From contig KZ627150.1 in NCBI GenBank assembly GCA_002917775.1, positions 814,257 through 860,353 on the forward strand: 46,097 bases of DNA. Direction: 5' to 3'. Positions 21,894-32,846 of the stretch are shown here, piece after piece. The position numbers and the translations under genes are program-made. The stretch is from Glaciozyma antarctica PI12 (Eukaryota; Basidiomycota; Microbotryomycetes; Kriegeriales; Camptobasidiaceae). A model generated the notes under the pieces. The model did no database searches. It was not told the origin of the DNA and saw nothing but the letters and a program-made list of their open reading frames with translations. Each line of letters begins with the position of its first letter. Position 1 is the stretch's first letter.

Positions 21894-23969
21894 CTAATCC
21901 CACCCTCCCAACCCAACCTCTCCTCCCGCCCCTCCAAGCCCCAAAAGGCTCCCCACATCCACCTTCTCCCTCTTCTTCCTCTGCACCTCCACCACCTTCA
22001 ACACACTAGTCTTCTTCCCCTCCTCCACGACCGGGGCCTTCGGCTGCTCCACCACCGCGTTCGCTCCCGTCTTGGGCGCGCGAGCAGCGGCTTGCTCTTC
22101 GGGGGTACCGAGGAGAGCGGAGAGGGTGCCGCGGGAGTCCTTCTTCTTCTTCTTTGGGACGGGGGCGGCGGGGATAGGGAGGGGCTTGGGAATGCGAGGA
22201 GCGTCGCCGAAGAAGGCGGACTTGCGGCCGCGTTTGCGGGGTGGGAGGTCGATGGGGGTGGTGGCGTCGGCAGGAGTGGCGGTGGAGTCGGCGGGGGCGG
22301 TGGGAGGGGGAGTGGGGAGAGGAGAGGGTTCGACGAGGGGTTCGACGACGTCGGGAACGCGAGCGCCATGGCGGTTCTTCTTCCGCTTCTTGATCGCCTT
22401 CTCCCCGTCGTCAAACTTCTCCACAGGCGCCGCCCGAAGAGCAGAAGGGTCCGCTTCCTCCTCCTCCTCGGCCTTGCGCTTCGCTCTCCGTTCCTTGCGC
22501 GCCGCTTTCTCCTCCGCCGCGAGCAACGCAGCCGCTTCTTCCTCGGCTTTCCGCTCCTTCTTCCCCTTCTTCTTCTTCACCACCACTTCCTCCTCCACTG
22601 CCTCCGCCTTCTCCTCGACGACAACCTCCTCCTCCCTCGCCCGCTTGACACCCCTCTCCTCCCCTTCGGCGAGCGGCGCACGTCTCTTCTTCCGCACCAC
22701 GAGCTCAGGAACGACGATGGGCGTCTCCGAAAGAGCGTTCTTCGCGCGAGCCATAGGTCCCGCATCGACGATACGCTGGTCCGCGGGACGAAGAGCTCGC
22801 TTCGCTTTGAGGTCGAAGAATTTGGGATCGAAGCGTTGGCCATCGAGGATGCGGAGGTTGGGGAGGATGATGGTGAGCTGCTTCAATGTCAGCTGCGTTA
22901 TATGAGGAGGAAGGGGAGAGCGCACCTTGCTCTTGAACTCGTCGAACCCATCCTCCTTGGCTTCTTCGGCCACTTTCGTCCCCTTCAACCCAAGATTGAC
23001 AATCCCACTCTGTCCCGCCAACTCCTTCAATCCCATCCAATCCTCGAACCCACAGTTGCCCAAATCGACAATCTCCAACCCCGTCCTCTTCGCCTTGCCC
23101 TTGAACTCTAGATCCTGTAGAGAGCCTTTTCCCCACGAGGAGAAGTGCGCAGGGAGCTCGATGAGACGAGGGTTATTGTTCAGCTTGACTTCGCGGAGGA
23201 GGGAGAGGAGGGAGAGGTCGGGGAGGGAGGAAGAGGTGAGGAGGTTGTGGGCTGCTGCGAGCTTTTTGAGCGATGCGAGCTTTTTGAGAGAGGGGAGGGT
23301 AGGGAGGTGAGAGCGTTGTTGGAGGCGACTGGGAGAGTGCATGGTTAGCGTGGAGGCAGGAACGGGGAGAGAGGACGCACTGATGGTGTTGAGGTTGGAG
23401 AGCTGCTTGACGTGCGAGAGCGAGGTGAAAGAGTTGTGCGTGATGACGAGAGCTTTAAGCGAGTGAAGGGATTCGATGACCGAGGGGACTTCATTCAGAC
23501 CGCAGTTGCTGGCGTTGAGAACTGCACGATGGGAGGGGGATGAGCAAGAGGTCCCCTTCTGCCCAGCTCTGCAGGACTCACCAAACAGCCTTCCAAGCTG
23601 CTCGACCCCGTCCCAGGCTCCTTCTCCATTCAGCGGGTTCCCCGACACGTTCAACCAGGTCAAGGTCGCCTTGGCCTCCTTGACGAACGCGAGACTGGTG
23701 AGTCCGCAATTTGAGAGGTCGAGCTTGTGGAGGTTCGTGAGGTGAGCGAGGGCAGGCGGAGCGGTAAGGATCGTGTTGGAGAGGTCGAGGGCGTCGTCTG
23801 CACGGCGTTCCTTTTTGGCTTCTGCAGGTGAGATGGCGGGTTTGGCAGCTGTTCGAGGACGGGAGGAAGAGGTCGAAGCTGAGCTCTGAGAAGGACGAGG
23901 ACGGTCGTTGGAGTAGTGAGGCTTTGCGCCGCCTGGAGTGTAAGGTTTCCTCTGAGCTGAAGCTGACAT
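21894..23969 (-). CDS. leucine-rich-repeat protein with lysine-rich tail
   Basis: Probable nuclear or nucleolar LRR protein, about 650 residues. Exons: 23582-23969, 23381-23521, 22926-23328 and 21894-22877. After a Ser/Pro-rich N-terminus come LRR units: LTNLHKLDLSNCGLTSL, LTWLNVSGNPL, LNASNCGLNEVP, LKALVITHNSFTSLSHV, LKKLAAAHNLL and LREVKLNNNPRLIELP. These end in an LRR-cap-like LTIILPNLRILDGQRF. The second half is Lys/Glu-rich with several nuclear-signal-like clusters (KKKKGKKERK, KKRKKNRHG, RKRGRK). Exon 3 is one base out of phase between IASNNALTSLP and LKKLASLKKL, probably a lost base near 23290-23310. No specific orthologue is claimed. The promoter is shared with the RMND1-like gene. 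Confidence 0.8.
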   Translation of the reverse strand: MSASAQRKPYTPGGAKPHYSNDRPRPSQSSASTSSSRPRTAAKPAISPAEAKKERRADDALDLSNTILTAPPALAHLTNLHKLDLSNCGLTSLAFVKEAKATLTWLNVSGNPLNGEGAWDGVEQLGRLFGESCRAGQKGTSCSSPSHRAVLNASNCGLNEVPSVIESLHSLKALVITHNSFTSLSHVKQLSNLNTISASSLPVPASTLTMHSPSRLQQRSHLPTLPSLKKLASLKKLAAAHNLLTSSSLPDLSLLSLLREVKLNNNPRLIELPAHFSSWGKGSLQDLEFKGKAKRTGLEIVDLGNCGFEDWMGLKELAGQSGIVNLGLKGTKVAEEAKEDGFDEFKSKVRSPLPPHITQLTLKQLTIILPNLRILDGQRFDPKFFDLKAKRALRPADQRIVDAGPMARAKNALSETPIVVPELVVRKKRRAPLAEGEERGVKRAREEEVVVEEKAEAVEEEVVVKKKKGKKERKAEEEAAALLAAEEKAARKERRAKRKAEEEEEADPSALRAAPVEKFDDGEKAIKKRKKNRHGARVPDVVEPLVEPSPLPTPPPTAPADSTATPADATTPIDLPPRKRGRKSAFFGDAPRIPKPLPIPAAPVPKKKKKDSRGTLSALLGTPEEQAAARAPKTGANAVVEQPKAPVVEEGKKTSVLKVVEVQRKKREKVDVGSLLGLGGAGGEVGLGGWD

Positions 23970-24123
23970 AGTTCAAGTCGATTCTGAGTCGGGAGAGCAG
24001 CAGAGGAGGAAGAGGAAGAAGTACGCGATTGAGCTCGGTCCGCGAGAGTTAGGCTGAGCTCGAGATTGAATCATTTCTCTCTCTCTCACGCCAACTCGTT
24101 CTGAAATCTGTTCGACGATCAGG
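23970..24123. promoter_or_regulatory. divergent promoter, LRR gene / RMND1-like gene
   Basis: 154 nt between opposed starts, with a short CT repeat near 24075. No defined element is recognised; inferred from layout. Confidence 0.4.
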
Positions 24124-25666
24124 ATGAACTGCCTTCGCCGACTCCGCCTACCAGCGCTCCCATCACCGCGCACACCACCCTCCGCCTTCCCCCGCTTCCT
24201 CTCCTCCATCCCTCCTCCTCCCATCGCCAGCTCCCCCTCCCCACCCCGCCCACCCCAAAAGCACAAGTCCAAGAAGGCCAAGAAGCCCTCTCTCCCTCTC
24301 ACCACTCCCGCCGAACCCCTCGTCCTCCCCCTCGGTCTCCCGCGTTCGCCAAAGGAGGTTGCGCGCGAGGCGGATGGAAGGGCTATTGCGCTCAGCACGG
24401 CAGAGAGCTATGATACCCCGGCATTGTTAAAAGGACTTCAGGCTCTGGGACTACTGGGAGAAGGAAAGGGGAGCGCAGTCAACCTCGTCGGAGAAGCGAT
24501 AGTGCGTGCTTCGATTTCAGTCTGTTTTGGACGACGAGGGAAGCTAATCGAATCCCACGCAGTACCTCCCTCGCTGGAGTCCTCCAGCTACGAATGGCGC
24601 GCTGGCAGAGTCGGGAGAGATCTTCATCTTTGAGAGCGGGACGATCGTGAGCTGGGGATTGTCCCTCGCTGGCGTCGAGTCGTTCCTTCGCAAGGTCGTG
24701 CGTGGTGGACCTGAAGGGAAGATGGGAGAGGAGCTGAGCTGGGTGGAACGAGGACGGTACCACCAGCCTGAGACGGAGGTGCTCGAGTACTGGGTGGACG
24801 CCGACGGGTGCGTCCTTTCTCCTTCCTCCCCTCTCCTTATCGCTGATGTCGCACGCAGAGAAACCCAGATGCTGGGCGATGCGATCCACCTCACTTCCCC
24901 ACCTTCTCTCGCCAGCAACACCGACCTCCTCGCTCGTCTCGCATTCAGTTCCGGCATGGCGCGGACGACGAAGCTAGCGGTGTACGAGGAGGCGTTCGAC
25001 GAGTTCGCCGAGGGATCAGCGGGGATTCCCAAGCTACTTGAGTCGGTGCGTTTCCTTTTTGAATCTTGTGAATGAGGGCTGACGACGGGTCGCAGGGATC
25101 CGAGGCGCCTGTGAAGAAGCACGAAATCATCAAGGCGGTGGGGACGCTGCACGGCTTCAGGCAGAAGCTCAACCTGGAGGACGAGAACCTGCTCGACGAG
25201 CCTGAGTTCTTGTGGGAAGACGAAGCTCTCCACGGTGCGTTGTTCCTTCCCCTCCGGTCGTGCGATTACTGATTTCTCCCCCTTCGCAGGTTACTACTCC
25301 TCGGTCTGCAACGCGCTTGAGTTTGACAGTCGATTACGGACGCTCAACCAGAGAGTAGACTACGCGTTCCAGCTCCAATCAACTCTCATGGATCTCCTCA
25401 ACACGGTTCGTCTCGTCCCTCCCTCTTCACAACCTTCAGCTCACTCTCTCGCTCTCAGAAAATCAGTCATCGTCTCGAATGGATCATCATCATCGTGCGG
25501 TCCTCCTCTCACTCTCCCTACTCGGTAGCTGACGACGTGCCAGCTTATCGCATTCGAAATCTCCATCGTCCTCCTTCGCGAGGGGTTCGCAATCCGGGAC
25601 GAGCGTGCAGCAGAGCGCAAGGAGAAGGAGAAGGAAGCCGCCGCCGCACTCGCAGTAGCCTTATAG
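24124..25666 (+). CDS. RMND1/RMD-type mitochondrial protein (DUF155)
   Basis: Family members sit at the mitochondrial inner membrane and support mitochondrial translation. Seven exons (24124-24501, 24563-24807, 24859-25045, 25096-25234, 25290-25405, 25459-25494, 25544-25666) give exactly 407 residues. The N-terminus MNCLRRLRLPALPSPR is Arg-rich without acidic residues, like a mitochondrial presequence. DUF155 hallmarks are GEIFIFESGTIVSWGLS, LARLAFSSGMARTTKLAVYE, LNLEDENLLDEPEFLWED, YYSSVCNALEFDSRLRTLNQR and the C-terminal hydrophobic hairpin LEWIIIILIAFEISIVLL followed by a charged end. A 36-nt exon (25459-25494) lies inside that hairpin. Convergent with the eIF4E-like gene, 81 nt apart. Confidence 0.9.
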
Positions 25667-25747
25667 ACCTTTCGCAACGCAGACCCATCCCACCTCGCTG
25701 CCTCTCACAAAAGAAAGGTTGGGGCAACGAAAGACTAATTGACTTCG

Positions 25748-27126
25748 CTACGACGCGCGACCCCAACTCCCCGCCGCACTCCCTCTCGACTCCTTCAACG
25801 CCGAACCCACCCTCTCAAGCGCCGCATCACTCGTCCTCCTGACCCTCGCTCCATACCCTTCCCTCGTCCCCTCCCTGGCATGGTACTCCCCCTCGGTCCT
25901 ATTCCCATACCCCGAGAACCCCGTACGTCCTCCGGAGACACGGTTGGAGGAAGGAGTGTTGGAGTGCTCGCGCTCGCGGTGCGGAGGGTCGGCGCGGTGA
26001 GAGAGGGAGGAGGCCGTGTGAGGTGCTGCCGTGGGAGGGGGGTGGGAGATCGGGTGGGGCTTGTAGTCTAGCGTGAGGTTCGCCGAGGAGCTAGGCGTGA
26101 GGAGGGGTTCGAGGGCGGCGCGAAGAGAGTCGCTACGATTACACGGGGTTAGTGCTGAAAGGGAGGAAGGAGGGAGGGGACGAACCGGATGATATCGCGC
26201 TCTGTTCGCGAGCTGGGGGCGCACCAAAGACTGAGGATATCCTCGTCCTTGCGCACGCTCAGCACGACCCCGTTGACCTTCCCTCCCGCCGAATCGCTCC
26301 TCTCATCATCTCCACCAATCCGCTCTCCGACAAGCGCAAAGACGACCTCTTCCCACACGCGATCCGCGACGCCCTTCCTCAGACGAAGGACCCAACGGCC
26401 TCCACCGGCGTTCGCGGCGTCCTCCCAGAGAGGCGCGATCGGGGAGCGGAAGATGTTGATGTCGGAGATGACGTTGGTGGCCGGAGGAAGGGAGTCCGAG
26501 TTGAGGGAGGTGAAGAGCGCCGCGGTCGTAGCGACTGACGCGGGGAGAGCCGAGGGAGGACAGAGGTGGGCGAGGAAAGGGTGGAGGGACTCGACCTAGA
26601 GGAACGAGAGCAAATCTAGTCAGCTCCTGCCTCGGTCGCGACGACCTCTTCCCTCCTCGTGGACCTGATCCACCCCACGAAAAGCAATTCAACTCACGCT
26701 CGAGAACCCTCCAAGCCTAACGACTCCACCCTCCCACTCCTCCCTGCTCTCCTTCTCCTTCCCCTGCGCCTTCACCGCTTCCTCCTTCTTACTCCCCTTC
26801 GCCCCCGCCCCCGCACTCCTATGCGAGAACCACACGTCCCAGTTGTACTTCAACGGATGAATCTTGGCGCTCAATTCCCCCCTGGCCGTTCCCGCCGCCC
26901 CGTCCGGCGCCAGCGCAAGCGAGAGGGACGGTCCGCTCTTACGTCGGAACGTCCCTGCCGCTGCGGGGTGCTCAATCGTTGGCGAAGGGGTTCCCCAAGC
27001 GCCTGTACCGGTGGTGGGAGAGGTGGTGGAGGGTGCGACGGTGGAAGAACCTCGAGTTTGGACGGAGGAGGGGAACGAAGGCTCGCGGCGGCGGCTGGTT
27101 TGACTGAGGAACGAGGGGCGCTGCAT
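25748..27126 (-). CDS. eIF4E-family cap-binding protein (4EHP-like)
   Basis: Binds the mRNA 5' cap. Three exons (26698-27126, 26186-26595, 25748-26132) give 407 residues. The eIF4E core begins HPLKYNWDVWFSHRSAGA and continues with VESLHPFLAHLC, DINIFRSPIAPLWEDAANAGGGRWVLRL (second cap-sandwich Trp and its Glu) and VWEEVVFALVGERIG. KYNWDVWFSHR resembles 4EHP/class II proteins more than canonical eIF4E. The core is flanked by a ~90-residue Ser/Thr/Pro-rich N-terminus and a ~125-residue disordered Arg/Ser/His-rich C-terminus, so the protein is nearly twice the usual length. Intron 1 is 102 nt. A translational regulator rather than the general initiation factor is inferred from class and tails. 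Confidence 0.9.
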
Positions 27127-27626
27127 GCTTGGCTGTTTTGGGGGGCGGTTTATCGAGGCCTTTTGGGAGAGGTGGGAGGGTGGAGAGAGTGGCGAGGGGA
27201 AGATTTGAGGAGCTGGGAGCTGCAGGCGAAGGAAAAGTGAAAGGGCTGGGCGAGTTGGCGGCAGGGACTGGGGTAAGGCGGGTTGGCGGGTGGAACTGTG
27301 AGGTGCTGGGTGGACTAAGAAGCGGCGGTGGTGAGTAAGAGAAAGGGTGGAAGGAGAAGAGCTGCCCCCCGCCGTCGCTGGCTCCTCGAGGGCGCGCCTG
27401 CGCTCCCACGGAAATTTTGCCCCGCCGTCACGACCAAAGCTCCCCAGTTCCCTTGTAATAAAGGTCTTTCAGATGCGCCGCTTCTAAATTAACGCCACAC
27501 CAAGACCGCCCCGAAGATCCCCAGATTACTCGCCATGACCCCGCTCCCCCCCAGCTCAGAAGCCATGATCGCCAACGACGAGCTTCTTGCCCGCCTTCTC
27601 CTCCTTCGCTGCGAGCAAAAAGCACT
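27127..27626. other. intergenic, 500 nt
   Basis: 5' flank of the eIF4E-like gene and 3' flank of the SLC35F gene, both on the minus strand. It is purine-rich on the plus strand near 27140-27260. Short open frames here have no recognisable features, and no RNA gene is seen. Confidence 0.5.
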
Positions 27627-29493
27627 TCAGTAAGCGACAGCGAAATGCGCCAGAGAGAAAGCCGTACCGAGCTGCTTCCCGCGGGCGACAACCTCCATCT
27701 CGATGCCTTCAGGTCGTGCGACGAGGAAGTAGACGATCAAACCGACGAGTACGGTGGGGTACGCGACAAACTGTGGGTCTGGTCAGCTGGAATGAGGCAG
27801 TGGGGCGGGGGGGACATACGTAAAGCCAGTAAGGCGTGTACCCGAAGAGTCCTAGTCCGAAGCAGAGGCCGTAGAAGTTGGAAGTGAGGATCCTGCACGC
27901 GTAAGATGGTCAGAAAGAACCCTTTGAATCCCTCGGCGACTCGCAAACTCACCCGAGGTTGTAGAACGGGCTCGACGAGAGCCTGAACAGGATAGGCGCA
28001 AGCGTGTAGAGGAAGAGCATCGCGCAGGTGAAGCCGACGAGGTAGCCAATGTTCTGGCCAGTCCAAGCAGCCTGCTTGTAGAGCTGATGCTCGAGTGCGG
28101 CTCCCTGAGTGCCGTTGACCAGGAAGCCCCAGAAGCCGAGCTGCCCGACGACTTCGTAGAGGGGACGGCGGCGGACGAAGAACTCCTCAAGAGCGTTGCC
28201 TGGGTATTATTGATCAGTTGTGCTCGCGAGGGAGAGAGGGGAGAAGATGCGCACTGAGGCCGTATCCGGTGGCGCCGATGAGCTGCGACGGGGCTTGGTT
28301 AACATGGCTAGGACGCGCTGAGGCTCGAATTGCGCACCATGAGAATATCACCGAGCACGCGGTTGTTCGCAGGGTAGTTCTTGTCCGTGATGTGATCGCT
28401 GACGACGGTCTGCAGCGAAGATCGAAGTTAGCGAGCGGTGGGAGGTCCCTGAGCTTCAACGCACCAATCCAAGTCCAGCGATGCAGATCAAGACTCCAAG
28501 AATCTGGCTCCAGTGGTAACGAGCTTTGACGAGGAAGAAAGCGAAGATCATGCAAGCAGGCGTAGCCCTACGACGCCGTCGTTAGCCTCAATCCCAACCG
28601 ACGTCGATAGAACTTCTCACCAGGCGTTAAGGAGCATGCAGGAGAGCAAGTCGGTGTATCCGAAAGCCTTGACGACGAGGAAGTTGGCCTGCGAAGCTGG
28701 CAAGGTCAGCAGCTTCTCCGGCGGAGGCGGGGAAGAAGACGCACCTCAACGTCGACAGCAGCGAGGAAGAGGTACTTCCACCCGTCGGTAACGAGCATCT
28801 TGCCCCAGGCACGGAAGCCGTAGCGATAGATAGTGTAGGGCGTGCTGGAAGAGAGGAAGCGGATCAGTTCAGTCGCCGCGAGCAGTGACTGAGGATGCGC
28901 ACTAGATAGCGTTCAAGGAAAAGTACTGCAAGGAGGGTTAGCGTGTTGCTCCGCACTGGATCAGCCAGGAAGAGACTCGCCAAGAACATGGACTGAGTCG
29001 TAGGCATCTGTCCTCATCAAGTCGATCAGCACCCGCTCCCCCCAAGCTCAGGCCGTCTCCACGCACCGACCAGCCGTTAATACTAAGAAGCGTCGTCAAG
29101 ACACTCGTACTAGTAATAGCAACACTAAGAAGCTGTCCCGCCAGCAAACAAACCCTATCCGTCTCATAAGCTCCCCTCTCCTCCACCCCGCAGCTCGACT
29201 CACAAGAACCTCCTCGTAAAAACTCCTTGCATATGATGTCCCACCGACTTGTTGAACGCGCCAAACCCCTCGTTCCATACGATTGGGTTGCCCTGAAGCG
29301 TCTGCCGGTCCCGGCCTAGGAAGACGTCGACGATGCCAGGAGGAGCGTGGGGCTGGACCTCTGCGGTGGAGTGTTTGATGTCCTCGTCCTCGGCGGAGGA
29401 GGATTCTTTGAGATCGAGAGAGGCGGAGCGCTTGGGTGAGTCGGGCTGGGGCGCGGAGGGAAGAGAAGTGGGAAGAGGGGTGGGAGTGGACAT
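27627..29493 (-). CDS. SLC35F1/F2-type solute carrier
   Basis: Drug/metabolite-transporter superfamily membrane protein (ten-helix SLC35F group); the substrate is not known from sequence. Twelve small exons close exactly to 420 residues: 29204-29493, 29067-29154, 28981-29007, 28903-28925, 28745-28844, 28621-28688, 28465-28567, 28338-28409, 28255-28282, 27953-28199, 27820-27892 and 27627-27770. Membrane segments and motifs: FLVCLLAGQLLSVAITSTSV, MPTTQSMFL, YTPYTIYRYGF, WKYLFLAAVDVEANFLVVKA, FGYTDLLSCMLLNAW, SQILGVLICIAGLGL, LGDILMLIGATGYGLSN, EVVGQLGFWGFLVNG and VAYPTVLVGLIVYFLVARPE. The first 75 residues are a polar cytosolic head. The intron at 28926-28980 uses a GC donor (GCGAGT). Exons of 23, 27 and 28 nt are notable. 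Confidence 0.93.
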
Positions 29494-29923
29494 GGCGGAG
29501 AGGCGGGGGAGGGCGAGGAGGGAGACGCTTTTCTACTAGGTGGATCGAACTGGCCTTGAAAGAAAAGCAAGGAAGGCCGTCGAGTGGGGGAGGAGAGAGA
29601 GAGAGGCGCAGACGCAAAACTCGAGGGGACGAAGGCCAGGCTCTCCGCAGGCCCTGCCTCCCCCAAGTCGCCGTCCTCCTCGCTCTCCCACAGTCGTCGT
29701 GAAGCGCCTGAGTTTCGAGCTTGCAGAAGGAGCTCAGAGTGTGCAATGGAGTGGAAGCATCTCACGAAAAGCAGGTGTTGTATTGCTCTCTCGAAGGTGC
29801 CAAACGTTTCTCTCCCGCCGAATCCTGTAGTGTGGTGATGCCTGAGGCACTAAATTGACGTTGAACTACACATCTGAAAAGCGAACGCCGACTCCCTCCT
29901 GCTCCTCCATCCCCATCGCCAGC
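29494..29923. other. intergenic, 430 nt
   Basis: 5' flank of the SLC35F gene and 3' flank of histone H4, both minus strand. Open frames here are antisense or short, and nothing further is supported. Confidence 0.5.
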
Positions 29924-30504
<581 letters not shown>

Positions 30505-30865
30505 GTTTATAAGAGGTTGGTTGGGTGGGGGTGGGGGGTGGGGTTGAAGGTGTGAGAGAGTGGTAGGAGAGAGAGCGGCAGCGAAACGAAGTCGAGAGGT
30601 TGTTGATCGTCTTTAATTTAATTCACGAATTCTTTCTACCCAATACTTACCTTCTAAAGTCACGTGGCCTAGCTCGAGGCACAGCTCCTCGCTCCGAAAC
30701 TCTCCCGCTCGGCCTTCGCCCTTCGTAACTCTGCTCCTCTGCCCTCCTCGCCGCCCTGCTCTAAGCTCAACACCTTGCCTCTACTCGAGCGTACGGAGCT
30801 AATCGGCGGAAGGGCCGGAACAAGCTCACCACGCGGTCTCCTCCCCCTCTCTCCCTCTCCCCACC
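30505..30865. promoter_or_regulatory. divergent promoter, histone H4 / PLP enzyme
   Basis: 361 nt. On the H4 side TTATAAAC lies directly before the first coding base, within a pyrimidine-rich (minus strand) leader. An AT-rich patch is at 30610-30650. No histone-specific element is identified. Confidence 0.4.
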
Positions 30866-32330
30866 ATGTCGCCCCTCGACCCCAACACCGAAGCCAGGCC
30901 TTCCTTCCCCTCTCTCAGCTCCGACTTTATCTTCGCAGACTCTGCGGGCGGGTCCCAGTGTCTCGCTTCCGTCGCGGAGCGCATCACGTCCTACCTCCTC
31001 GAAACGAACGTCCAGCTCGGCGCATCCTGTAAGTCTTCGCTCCCAGCCTAATATCAGTCACTAAAATGGTTCTGTAGACGCCACCTCAGTCGCATCCGGC
31101 AGCCGAGTCACTCTCGGCTCAGAAGTCACCGCTCGTCTCATCGGCGCATCCTCCCCCAAGTCCATCATCTACGGCTCCAGCAGCACTCAACTCGTCGAGA
31201 ACCTCGCCCGAGCATTCGAGGACACTCTCGCTACCGGCGACGAGATTGTGATCGCAGAGGAGCACGAGGCGAACGTCGGGCCGTGGGTGAACATGGCTCG
31301 GCGGTTGGCGAGGAAGGGCGTTGTGGTGGAGGTTCGGTGGTGGAAGCACGAGGGGACAGTGGAAGGGGAGGATATTCGACTTTCTCTCGAGGGACTCGGA
31401 GAGCTGCTGGGGGGGAAGACGAGGCTGGTCGCGTTCACCGCTTGCTCGAACCTCCTTGGAGAGCTGACGGATGTCAAGGGCGCTGCGGACCTCGTACGCG
31501 CAAAGAGCGGAGGCAAGGCTAAGACGGTCGTCGACTGCGTAGCGTACGCTCCTCACCGCCGACTCCAGGTCGAGCACTGGGGCGTCGACTTCGCCTTCTT
31601 CAGCTACTACAAGGTCCGTCAATTCCTCCCTCTTCCTTCCTCTTCGCATTCTCCAGAAACGGTTCTGATACAATTTGATCAGGTGTACGGACCCCATTGT
31701 TCGATCCTCTACGCCCACCCGACCGCCATCGCTCCCCTCTCCTCCCTCGCCCACTTCTTCCTCCCCCTCTCCCCAACCGACCCCTACAAACTCGCCCCCG
31801 GTGGATCCTCCTACGAACTCACCTACGGCTCCACAGCCGTGACGCCTTACCTCCTTTCCCTCGCACTCTCGTCGGAGAAGACGGAGGACGAGCGACTCGA
31901 TATCGCTTTCGAACGTATCGCAGCGCATGAGGAGCTGTTGGCGGGGATCCTGCTCGAATTTTTTAGGGGGGAGAAGATGAGGAAGAGGGGAGTAAGGATT
32001 GTGGGACCGAAGGAGAGTGGGAAGGACGTGAGGGCGCCGACGATTAGTTTTGTGGTGAGGGGTGCGAAGCCGATGGGGAGTCAGGCGCTCGTGGACGAGG
32101 TGACGAAGGGGGGCAAGGTTCGTCGTTCCCTTTCTTCCAGTCTCGCAGCTTTGCTGATGCGTTGGCGTGCGCAGGTTGGGATCAGGTGGGGTCATTTCTA
32201 CGCCGTGCGCCTCGTTCGCGAGGTTGCGATTGATGAAGACGACGGGGTCGTGAGGATCTCGCTGGTGCACTATTCGACGGTGGAAGAGGTGCAGGCTATC
32301 ATTCAGGCGTTGGAGAAGGCTCTGGCTTGA
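30866..32330 (+). CDS. class V PLP-dependent enzyme (cysteine-desulfurase-like)
   Basis: Fold-type I PLP enzyme of the aminotransferase class V family; some fungal members are called cysteine-desulfurase-like. Four exons (30866-31028, 31078-31613, 31683-32117, 32175-32330) give 429 residues. Visible signatures are FIFADSAGGSQ near the start, SIIYGSSSTQLVENLARAFE (cofactor phosphate region), DEIVIAEEHEANVGPW, VAFTACSNLLGELTDV, VVDCVAYAPHR (Asp to the pyridine N) and FFSYYKVYGPHCSILYA with the Schiff-base Lys233. The C-terminal domain has SYELTYGSTAV and IRWGHFYAVRLVREV. The IscS/NFS1 catalytic Cys loop is not evident, so a role in Fe-S synthesis should not be assumed. Upstream neighbour is divergent H4. 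Confidence 0.88.
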
Positions 32331-32846
32331 AAGCTTGTCCAGGAATGTGAAGTACCGAAAGCGGAAAGAAGGAGCTCAAATGAAAGAGATCTATCTCGTC
32401 GTGCTCCGCGGACCCTTCTCCAGTTTGCTTCCTTGGCTGCTTCGCTTCCTGAACTCTGCCAATATCCTCCTAGCGTAACCTTCCTGCTTCTCTTATCCAC
32501 GAGATTCGAGAACGATAAGGGACCGCGGCTCAAATTGAAGCTGGGGGAACGAGAGCAGCGTGAGAGAGTTGAGATCGAGAGACTCTGCTGCGCCAAGTGT
32601 TCGTTCTCGTCGTTCGTTCCTCTTTCCCCTTCTCAACCCGCGAGCAGCTGTTCTGCTCTCCACCTCGAGCACGACCGTGGCGCACCATCGCCTTCTACAG
32701 ACCCTCTCCCCTTCGTCCAACCACTCTCGTTCGCCTGACAAGGTGTCGACCTCCTCGTACGTCCCTCTGCGGCTTCGCCCGACCCTCGTTCCACTCCTTT
32801 GCTGACCCTCCCTCCTCGTTAACCTCTTCCCTTTCTCGCACAGAAC
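32331..32846. other. intergenic, 516 nt
   Basis: 3' flank of the PLP enzyme and promoter region of the ZIP transporter. No coding exon is supported, and no zinc-responsive element was recognised by eye. Confidence 0.5.

Noticed and set aside
27428-27691. 87-codon minus-strand frame downstream of the SLC35F stop region
   Set aside because: It overlaps the true last exon in another frame. The exon model ending at 27627 gives the conserved VAYPTVLVGLIVYFLVARP and closes in phase.
29096-29746. 216-codon minus-strand frame covering the SLC35F start
   Set aside because: Shadow of exons 1-2 in other frames; only part of it (after a 49-nt intron) matches the transporter.
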